6,045 nucleotides of DNA from Planctomycetia bacterium. Its GTDB lineage: Bacteria; Planctomycetota; Phycisphaerae; Phycisphaerales; SM1A02. Position 1 is the stretch's first letter. Every line of letters starts with the position of its first letter. The stretch is taken from contig SYGQ01000158.1 of NCBI GenBank assembly GCA_005799475.1, positions 1 to 6,045 of the forward strand. Reading direction: 5' to 3'. Below the pieces are notes generated by a model that saw only the letters and a program-made list of their open reading frames with translations, was not told where the DNA came from and did not search any database. The translations under genes and the position numbers were made by a program. Below are positions 1-4,638 of this stretch, one piece after another.

Positions 1-618
1 CGCGGTTCTATTCGCAATCGACCAGTGAACGGGCTTCAACTGCCGGAAGACATAGCCCTCATGAAGCAGTGCAGCAAAAACTTCTAGGGTGCCAGCCTCG
101 TAGGCCGGCTGCATCGTGTAGTAGGGATGGTCGTAGTCGGCGAGCGTCAAGAGTCGCTGCATCTGCTGCGCTTGGGTCTTGATGAACTTCTCGGCGTACG
201 CCGCGCATTCGCGACGAATCGCCATGCGCCGCTGCGCGTCGGTCAGGGTGTCGAGCTTCGCGGCCTTGCCGCTCTCGACAAGACCCGTCATCACGCGGTG
301 CTCGATGGGCAGCCCGTGGCAGTCCCATCCTGGGACATAGTGGCACGCGCGCCCTTCCATGATCGCGGTGCGGACCACGAAGTCCTTGAGGACCTTGTTG
401 AGGAGATGGCCCACATGAATCGAGCCGTTCGCGTAGGGCGGGCCGTCGTGGAAGACGAATGGCTCCGCATTGGCGCGGGATTCGGCGATCTTGCCTGCGA
501 CCCCAGCTTCCTGCCACCGCTTCATGGTGGCAGGCTCCGCCTGCGCGAGGTTCGCCTTCATCGGGAACGAGGTCTTGGGCAGATTCAGCGTCGCCTTGTA
601 GTCGGGTTTTTCGCCCAT
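1..618 (-). CDS. ileS: Isoleucyl-tRNA synthetase, N-terminal part (cut by window edge)
   Basis: This is the first 206 codons of isoleucine-tRNA ligase (EC 6.1.1.5), a cytoplasmic class I synthetase that charges tRNA-Ile. The frame is open to the left edge, so the rest of the protein (the family is around 900-1000 aa) lies outside. The N-terminus starting MGEKPDYKATLNLPKT is the usual IleS opening, so the ATG at 618 is chosen; an in-frame TTG at 645 is possible but unnecessary. The signature block GPPYANGSIHVGHLLNKVLK contains the class I HIGH motif as HVGH at residues 68-71, followed by PGWDCHGLPIEH, which is typical of IleS. The visible part ends with KPVHWSIANRTA, just where the CP1 editing domain begins. 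No Shine-Dalgarno sequence precedes the ATG. The identification is firm; the taxonomic hint from HWSIANRTA is only recalled. Confidence 0.96.
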   Translation of the reverse strand, partial: MGEKPDYKATLNLPKTSFPMKANLAQAEPATMKRWQEAGVAGKIAESRANAEPFVFHDGPPYANGSIHVGHLLNKVLKDFVVRTAIMEGRACHYVPGWDCHGLPIEHRVMTGLVESGKAAKLDTLTDAQRRMAIRRECAAYAEKFIKTQAQQMQRLLTLADYDHPYYTMQPAYEAGTLEVFAALLHEGYVFRQLKPVHWSIANRTA

Positions 619-628
619 GAGGCGGGCG

Positions 629-634
629 AGTGTA
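629..634 (-). promoter_or_regulatory. Possible -10 element of ileS
   Basis: On the minus strand the hexamer TACACT lies 10 nt before the ileS ATG, which would give a transcript with a leader of only a few bases. The same hexamer precedes the phosphatase gene at 4629-4634. No convincing -35 box is visible 16-18 nt upstream. The 158 bp between ileS and the small upstream gene otherwise show only a weak inverted repeat, GCCGA-TC-TCGGC (758-769), with no T-run after it. I saw no T-box-like leader, although I could only scan by eye. Confidence 0.25.
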
Positions 635-776
635 ATGCGGCGCAATCCGCACCGTGGATGCGCTCAGGGGTTGCCAGCAGGTTCAACCGTCGTGCCGCCT
701 GGACTCTTCGAGGTGCTTGGGCGTGTTCGCTTCGGCGCTGAGTCTCCCAATGACCCTGCCGATCTCGGCTCGTTGG

Positions 777-956
777 TCAGTCCGGCGTTGGATCCCCCGG
801 CTTCACAACTTCGTCGAGGTACTTCTGAAACTCACCCATGCGGTACGACACAAAGCAGAATGCATGGTGCAACGCGAACCACTCGATGTCGGTCGGATCC
901 TTCGACAGGTCGTTGCGCAGGCGATTGAGTTCAGCGAGGACAGGTTCGACCTTCAT
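777..956 (-). CDS. Small conserved-looking protein, unknown function (59 aa)
   Basis: This is a 59-residue soluble, charged protein beginning MKVEPVLAELNRLRNDLSKD and ending KPGDPTPD. It has no signal peptide, no membrane segment and no Cys pair. The first half looks helical and the middle is aromatic-rich (EWFALHHAFCFVSYRMGEF). I do not recognise the family. The ATG at 956 is preferred; a longer version starting at 1001 would overlap the upstream gene by 35 bp and adds an Arg-rich stretch. From ATG 956 the gene starts 10 bp after the stop of the DUF1444 gene, which suggests co-transcription and perhaps translational coupling. No Shine-Dalgarno is evident. Codon choice favours G/C in third positions like its neighbours, which supports it being real. 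It could still be a chance frame. Confidence 0.62.
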   Translation of the reverse strand: MKVEPVLAELNRLRNDLSKDPTDIEWFALHHAFCFVSYRMGEFQKYLDEVVKPGDPTPD

Positions 957-966
957 AGCCGCGAGC

Positions 967-1776
967 CTACGCCGCCTGACTCGTCCCAGCCACGCCGTCA
1001 CGCGTCACGATGAAGAGGTCCTGTGTGATCGGGTAGGGCAGGCGAAGAAAGTCGCGGGCGATTCTCGTGCGAACACGCTCGAGGAACGGATCGGGCCCAT
1101 AGGAGAGCGCAATGAAGACATCGCGCGCGGGCGTGGCGACATAGAAGTCGCCGCGGAGCTCCTTCGCAAGGCGGTCGTGCAGTTTCGTCAGCAGGAGTCT
1201 CGCGGCGTCGTACCCGTCCTTGAGGGACAGGACCGCCGCGCGTCCACCATCGTGGCTGGCGATCACTTGCACCTGAAGGTCGGGCGCATACGAACCGAGA
1301 TTCTCGCGGGCGATCGCCTCGAGATCGTCAGCGCCGATCCCCCATCGCACCATCTGCTCGGTGGAAATGCTCACCGTCATCTCGGGCATGTCCATCACGA
1401 ACACGATGACGGTGCCGTTCACCCACGGGAGATGGGCAATCGCGTTGCGGTCCACGCCGTCGAAGATCGACTCAGGCTGGATGCGGGGCATGATCCGGTG
1501 GCGCGCCACCGCGAACGGGACGACGCTCGCCCCGAGGGAATCTCCCTCGAAGATCCGATCGAAGTAACTGCGGATGAACGGACTCCCGCGGTCGGGATCC
1601 TGCTGCATCATGCGGAAGAGGTTCTCGAGGCCGATCGACTTCCCGTCGACGGTCACCCTGAGCGGCGCCACGACCTCGATCGGCCGGTGCGTGTACCACG
1701 CGCGCATCAAGCGCCCGATCATTTCGGTGAAACCTGCGGGTTCTGCGGGGAAACTCTCTCGTCCTGCCTCGTCCAT
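967..1776 (-). CDS. DUF1444 / YtpQ-like (UPF0354) family protein
   Basis: This 269-aa soluble protein resembles Bacillus YtpQ (DUF1444). Correspondences I can see by eye are: RIMPRI (residues 94-99, like RIYPVI of YtpQ); a strand-rich block with VMDMPEMTVSISTEQMVRWG followed by an 'EAIARENL' helix; KDGYDAARLLL (186-196, like NDGYDASRIL), the clearest family marker; and GDFYVATPARDVFIA (209-223, like GELAISVPHQDVLIL). The molecular function of the family is not known to me, so none is proposed. The start is set at ATG 1776 because GGAGG (1784-1788) lies 7 nt upstream. An ATG at 1782 is only 1 nt from that site, and a TTG at 1818 lies within the probable promoter. The gene is divergent from kdsA and probably heads a unit with the 59-aa gene downstream. 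Confidence 0.8.
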   Translation of the reverse strand: MDEAGRESFPAEPAGFTEMIGRLMRAWYTHRPIEVVAPLRVTVDGKSIGLENLFRMMQQDPDRGSPFIRSYFDRIFEGDSLGASVVPFAVARHRIMPRIQPESIFDGVDRNAIAHLPWVNGTVIVFVMDMPEMTVSISTEQMVRWGIGADDLEAIARENLGSYAPDLQVQVIASHDGGRAAVLSLKDGYDAARLLLTKLHDRLAKELRGDFYVATPARDVFIALSYGPDPFLERVRTRIARDFLRLPYPITQDLFIVTRDGVAGTSQAA

Positions 1777-1783
1777 GTTCATG

Positions 1784-1788
1784 CCTCC
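1784..1788 (-). promoter_or_regulatory. Ribosome-binding site of the DUF1444 gene
   Basis: GGAGG on the minus strand lies 7 nt before ATG 1776 and 1 nt before ATG 1782. The spacing selects 1776 as the start. Confidence 0.7.
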
Positions 1789-1817
1789 ATCGCCGCATTG
1801 GTGCGACCGTTGGGTCA

Positions 1818-1847
1818 ACTATCGGATAGATTTGCAGGCGATGCCAA
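1818..1847 (-). promoter_or_regulatory. Putative sigma70-type promoter of the DUF1444 gene
   Basis: Reading the minus strand, TTGGCA (1847-1842, five of six matches to TTGACA) is followed after 18 bp by GATAGT (1823-1818, four of six matches to TATAAT). Transcription would start near 1811 and leave a leader of about 35 nt that carries the GGAGG site. This fits by position, but it is a prediction from two short hexamers in a GC-rich genome. Confidence 0.4.
1819..1829. promoter_or_regulatory. 11-bp perfect inverted repeat in the kdsA/DUF1444 divergent region
   Basis: CTATCGGATAG is a perfect 5+1+5 palindrome and is AT-rich for this sequence. It overlaps the predicted -10 box of the minus-strand promoter and a TAGATT hexamer (1827-1832) on the plus strand. 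It could be a small operator or simply reflect back-to-back -10-like elements. No partner repeat was noticed elsewhere in the window. Confidence 0.25.
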
Positions 1848-1877
1848 CCGTCGTGTGCGGTTTCTTCCCGGCGAGAT

Positions 1878-1882
1878 GGAGG
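1878..1882 (+). promoter_or_regulatory. Ribosome-binding site of kdsA
   Basis: GGAGG ends 4 nt before the kdsA ATG at 1887. The spacing is slightly short but workable, and it supports this start. It is the only strong Shine-Dalgarno at the head of the operon. Confidence 0.65.
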
Positions 1883-1886
1883 CGAA

Positions 1887-2735
1887 ATGTCGCTTGACTT
1901 TGCCTCGTTTTTTGCCACGCACCGCACGGGGCCGCCGACCGCGCGCGCCCGCGACCCGCTGCTTCTCATCGCTGGACCGTGTGTGCTCGATCGCGAGGAG
2001 GTGAATCGAACCATTGGCGAGCGCCTGCGCGAATCGTGCGATCGGCACGGACTCTCGTTTGTGTTCAAGGCGAGTTTCGATAAGGCGAATCGGTCGAGCC
2101 GCACGAGCCCCCGTGGCCCGGGTCTTGATCGCGGGTGCGACATGCTCGCACGACTGCGTGAACACCTTGAATCGCCTGTCACCACCGACATTCACGAGCC
2201 TGGGCAAGCCGCGCGCGCGGCGCAGGCCGTCGACATCCTCCAGATTCCGGCGTTCCTCGCTCGGCAGACAGACTTGCTCGCGGCCGCCGCAGCCACAGGC
2301 CGCGCGGTCAATGTCAAGAAGGGACAATTCATGGCCCCCGCTGAGATGGCCGGCGCGCTCGGCAAGCTGCGCGAGGCTGGCGCCCGCCACGTCATGCTGA
2401 CCGAGCGCGGCACTTTCTTCGGATACCACCGGCTCGTCAATGACTTTGTCGGCGTCGCGGAGATGATGGACCTCGGTGTTCCAATCTGCTTCGATGCCAC
2501 GCATTCGACGCAGCGGCCTGGTGAGGGCACTGAAAGTGGCGGACACGCGCACCGCGCCCCAATGCTCGCGCGAGCGGCGGTCGCGGCAGGCGTTGATGCG
2601 GTCTTCATCGAATGCCACCCCGAGCCGAGCCAGTCGCCTTCAGATCGCGCGACGATTCAGCCGCTCGAATCGATGGACGCTCTCATCGGCCAACTCGCGC
2701 GCATCCGCGAGGCCGCCTTCGCTGGGGTCGGCTGA
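1887..2735 (+). CDS. kdsA: 3-deoxy-8-phosphooctulonate (KDO-8-P) synthase
   Basis: This 282-aa cytoplasmic enzyme (EC 2.5.1.55) condenses phosphoenolpyruvate with arabinose 5-phosphate to KDO 8-phosphate, the committed step to the KDO sugar of LPS inner core. Family blocks run in order: IAGPCVL (28-34), KASFDKANRSS (61-71), RGPGLDRG (76-83), DIHEP (101-105), DILQIPAFLARQTDLL (116-131), NVKKGQFMAP (142-151), FDATHSTQRPG (202-212) and the FIECHPEPSQSPSD end block. Cys32, His206, Glu242 and Asp253 match the four metal ligands of the Aquifex-type metal-dependent class, with Glu and Asp 11 apart as expected. The E. coli type has Asn at the Cys position. The loop after SGG (217-219) reads HAHRAP instead of the usual x-R-E-F-x-P. 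It is the first gene of a kdsA-mcsA-mcsB operon and starts after a GGAGG site. Confidence 0.96.
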   Translation: MSLDFASFFATHRTGPPTARARDPLLLIAGPCVLDREEVNRTIGERLRESCDRHGLSFVFKASFDKANRSSRTSPRGPGLDRGCDMLARLREHLESPVTTDIHEPGQAARAAQAVDILQIPAFLARQTDLLAAAAATGRAVNVKKGQFMAPAEMAGALGKLREAGARHVMLTERGTFFGYHRLVNDFVGVAEMMDLGVPICFDATHSTQRPGEGTESGGHAHRAPMLARAAVAAGVDAVFIECHPEPSQSPSDRATIQPLESMDALIGQLARIREAAFAGVG

Positions 2736-2736
2736 G

Positions 2737-3228
2737 ATGAAGTGCGACCTCTGCAACAAGCAAGCGGTCGTCCACGAAGTGACGATCAAACAGGGCACTT
2801 CCAAAGAGGTGCACCTGTGCGCCGAGCACGCGGCTGAGGTGGGATTCCAATTGCCGACCGAGACACCGATGGCGAAGATCCTCGGCGCGGTCGCGGCGAC
2901 CGTCGAGGCCGGCCCATCGCGTGAGCGAACGGCTCGGTGCGCCGCGTGCGGCCTCACTTTCGCCGGCTTCCGCAAGGCAGGGGCGCTCGGTTGCCCCGCC
3001 TGCTACGACGCGTTCATGCCGATGCTCGGCGAGGTGATCGAGCGAAGTCAGGCAGGCGCCACCGCGCACACGGGAGTTCGACCTCGCGGCTCCGATGATG
3101 CGCAGCGACAGCAGGCGATCCGTGGCGCACTCATGCGCGACCTCGAGGCCGCCATCACGGCCGAACAGTACGAACGGGCTGCCACCATTCGCGACCAGCT
3201 CACCGCCCTTGACCGGAGCGGCGGATGA
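2737..3228 (+). CDS. mcsA: McsA, activator of protein arginine kinase (UVR-motif zinc protein)
   Basis: This 163-aa cytoplasmic protein matches McsA, the zinc-binding partner that activates the arginine kinase McsB. Residues 1-31 form a first metal site (C3-x2-C6 and C28-x2-H31). A second site has C68-x2-C71 and C86-x2-C89. The tail at about 131-158 (LMRDLEAAITAEQYERAATI and onward) is a UvrB/UvrC interaction motif, predicted helical. The first site ends in CAEH, so a His replaces the last Cys of the usual CxxC; this should still bind zinc. The ATG at 2737 is chosen because the CDLC zinc motif begins at residue 3, as in the family. It lies 1 bp after the kdsA stop with no clear ribosome-binding site, so it probably depends on translation of kdsA. 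It overlaps mcsB by 4 bp (ATGA). The neighbouring mcsB makes the assignment secure. Confidence 0.93.
   Translation: MKCDLCNKQAVVHEVTIKQGTSKEVHLCAEHAAEVGFQLPTETPMAKILGAVAATVEAGPSRERTARCAACGLTFAGFRKAGALGCPACYDAFMPMLGEVIERSQAGATAHTGVRPRGSDDAQRQQAIRGALMRDLEAAITAEQYERAATIRDQLTALDRSGG
3215..3218 (+). promoter_or_regulatory. Ribosome-binding site of mcsB inside mcsA
   Basis: GGAG lies 6 nt before the mcsB ATG at 3225, within the last codons of mcsA. Together with the ATGA stop/start overlap it supports this start and coupled translation. Confidence 0.55.
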
Positions 3229-4292
3229 GCCTTCCATTCACGGCGGCGATGGCGCAGGTCGGCCCAGACGCCGATGTGGTCATCACCTCGCGCGTGCGGA
3301 TTGCGCGCAACCTCTCCGGGTTTCCGTTCACCAATCGGGCGAGCGCGGCGGTGCGCCAGGAGGTCCTGCGCGTGGCGCGGATGGCGGTCGATCGAGCGAA
3401 CGCGCCTGAGACGGTCGGCGACCCTGGCGCGCTTCAATGGATGGACATGCTCCGCGTACCCGTGCGCGATCGCCTGCTCCTTGCCGAGCGGCACCTCGTG
3501 TCACGCGCGTTTGCCGACGGCGACGCGCCGCGCGCACTTGCGCTTTCGCGCGACGAGCGCTCGTCGGTGATGGTGAACGAGGAGGACCACCTGCGCATTC
3601 AGTCGCTGGCACCTGGTTCGGCTGTCGCGGACGCGTTCGCGACGGCGTTCGAGATCGAGTCGGCGCTGGGCGCGCACGCGACCTATTCATTCCATCCCCG
3701 CTGGGGGTTTCTCACGGCATGCCCGACGAATGTCGGGTGCGGGATCCGCCTGAGCGCCATGCTCCATCTTCCCGGTCTGAAGTCCACCGGCGAGATCGAG
3801 CGCGTCAAGCGCGCTGCTGAGGAGTTGCACCTCGCCGTGCGGGGCTACTACGGCGAAGGATCCGATTCCATCGGCGACTTCTATCAAGTGTCCAATCAGT
3901 TGACGCTCGGAGCATCCGAAGAGCGACTGAAGGCTGAGTTCATGGGCACGATCTTGCCTCGAATCATCGGCTACGAACGCGAAGCCCGCGCGGTGGCACT
4001 CGCCAAGACCCGATCAGCCGTGGAAGACCGGGTGTTCCGCGCGCGCGCGATCCTCGAGGGGGCACGGCTGTTGAGCGCCGACGAGGCGACCAAGCTGCTC
4101 GGTCGCGTGCGCTTCGGTGTGGCGTGCGAACTCCTGCGAATCCCCCTCTCGACACTGCACCGGCTGCTTCTGCAAGTGCAACCCGCGCATCTGAGCATGA
4201 TTGACCCGCGCGCCGCCGAGGGGGACGAGGCTGAGCGCGAAGTTCGCGCCACGACCGTGCGCGACGGACTTGCGCAGGCGTCGGTGACCTAG
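3225..4292 (+). CDS. mcsB: McsB, protein arginine kinase
   Basis: This 355-aa cytoplasmic kinase of the phosphagen (guanido) kinase fold transfers phosphate from ATP to protein arginines (EC 2.7.14.1). In Bacillus this tags proteins for ClpCP. Nucleotide-binding pieces are SRVRI (22-26), H90, R124, RLSAM (175-179) and RGYYGEG (206-212). The catalytic block NEEDHLRIQ (118-126) carries the acidic residues, and TACPTNVG contains the reactive-type Cys166. Length is normal for McsB. The C-terminal allosteric phosphoarginine motif RDxxRA is altered: residues 337-342 read EREVRA, so Arg and Asp are missing at their positions while R341-A342 remain. The small N-terminal lobe and large catalytic lobe look complete with no frameshift. 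The gene overlaps mcsA by 4 bp. No ctsR or clpC is adjacent, unlike Firmicutes. The C-terminal stop is shared with the converging dehydratase gene. Confidence 0.95.
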   Translation: MSLPFTAAMAQVGPDADVVITSRVRIARNLSGFPFTNRASAAVRQEVLRVARMAVDRANAPETVGDPGALQWMDMLRVPVRDRLLLAERHLVSRAFADGDAPRALALSRDERSSVMVNEEDHLRIQSLAPGSAVADAFATAFEIESALGAHATYSFHPRWGFLTACPTNVGCGIRLSAMLHLPGLKSTGEIERVKRAAEELHLAVRGYYGEGSDSIGDFYQVSNQLTLGASEERLKAEFMGTILPRIIGYEREARAVALAKTRSAVEDRVFRARAILEGARLLSADEATKLLGRVRFGVACELLRIPLSTLHRLLLQVQPAHLSMIDPRAAEGDEAEREVRATTVRDGLAQASVT

Positions 4293-4594
4293 GGCCCGCG
4301 CGCGATCGCCGCGACGCAGGCCTGATTGGCGAACGACGCCCCCGCGAAATCCTTGACCGTGAGACCCCCAGCGTCGTGCGTGGAGAACGCAAGTGTGACC
4401 TTGCTGTACAGGATCGCGATGTCGGGGTGGTGTTGGGCCCGTTCGGCCTCGGCCGCGACCGCATTCACGAACGCCATCGATGCGATGAAGTCGCGGAACA
4501 TGAAGGTCCGCTCGATCGCATCACCGCGATGCGACCAGCCGTCGGTCCGGGTCAACGCCTCAGTGATCTCCGCCTCGTTGAGTCGGGTGGGCAT
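4289..4594 (-). CDS. phhB: Pterin-4a-carbinolamine dehydratase
   Basis: This 101-aa cytoplasmic enzyme (EC 4.2.1.96; PCD/DCoH family) dehydrates 4a-hydroxytetrahydropterin. Where phenylalanine hydroxylase is present, this regenerates the pterin cofactor; many bacteria carry the gene for other or unclear reasons, and no hydroxylase is visible here. The active-site block EAERAQHHPDI (residues 49-59) has the paired histidines H55-H56 followed by Pro-Asp. The second block STHDAGGLTVKDFA (71-84) carries the third histidine H73. Length and full N-terminus (MPTRLNEAEITEAL) are typical. It reads toward mcsB and overlaps its last codon, the two stops lying in one CTAG. It is divergent from the phosphatase gene with 44 bp between starts. 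There is no Shine-Dalgarno; a -10-like TATCCT 6 nt before ATG suggests a leaderless mRNA. Confidence 0.93.
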   Translation of the reverse strand: MPTRLNEAEITEALTRTDGWSHRGDAIERTFMFRDFIASMAFVNAVAAEAERAQHHPDIAILYSKVTLAFSTHDAGGLTVKDFAGASFANQACVAAIARGP

Positions 4595-4600
4595 GCCATC

Positions 4601-4606
4601 AGGATA
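4601..4606 (-). promoter_or_regulatory. -10-like element placed for a leaderless phhB transcript
   Basis: On the minus strand TATCCT (pattern TAnnnT) is followed by 6 nt and then the ATG at 4594. Initiation about 7 nt after the hexamer would fall on the start codon. There is no consensus -35 box. Confidence 0.4.
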
Positions 4607-4628
4607 GCCCCCGCGAGTGGCCGAGGCC

Positions 4629-4634
4629 TACACT
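4629..4634 (+). promoter_or_regulatory. -10-like element placed for a leaderless phosphatase transcript
   Basis: TACACT (pattern TAnnnT) lies 4 nt before TTG 4639 and 7 nt before GTG 4642. The spacing favours GTG 4642 as the first base of a leaderless mRNA. There is no consensus -35 box and no ribosome-binding site. Confidence 0.38.
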
Positions 4635-4638
4635 GCGG

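Noticed and set aside
59..741. Open frames on both strands over the ileS region
   Set aside because: The IleS frame, open to the left edge, explains this DNA; the other frames are Arg/Pro-rich shadows.
758..769. Hairpin GCCGA-TC-TCGGC as a terminator after the 59-aa gene
   Set aside because: The stem is short, the loop would be only 2 nt (or a 4-bp stem with a 4-nt loop), and there is no T-run on the minus strand.
619..776. T-box or other riboswitch leader for ileS
   Set aside because: No T-box-like sequence or long leader was seen, and the nearest -10-like element predicts almost no leader. Only a weak 5-bp inverted repeat is present.
838..2004. Long plus-strand open frame (388 codons) opposite the DUF1444 gene
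   Set aside because: It is antisense to a gene with recognisable family motifs, is rich in Arg/His/Asp as expected for a shadow frame in GC-rich DNA, and has no domain I recognise.
1815..2618. Minus-strand open frame of 267 codons opposite kdsA
   Set aside because: KdsA motifs are continuous on the plus strand; the antisense frame has low-complexity Arg-rich composition and no ribosome-binding site.
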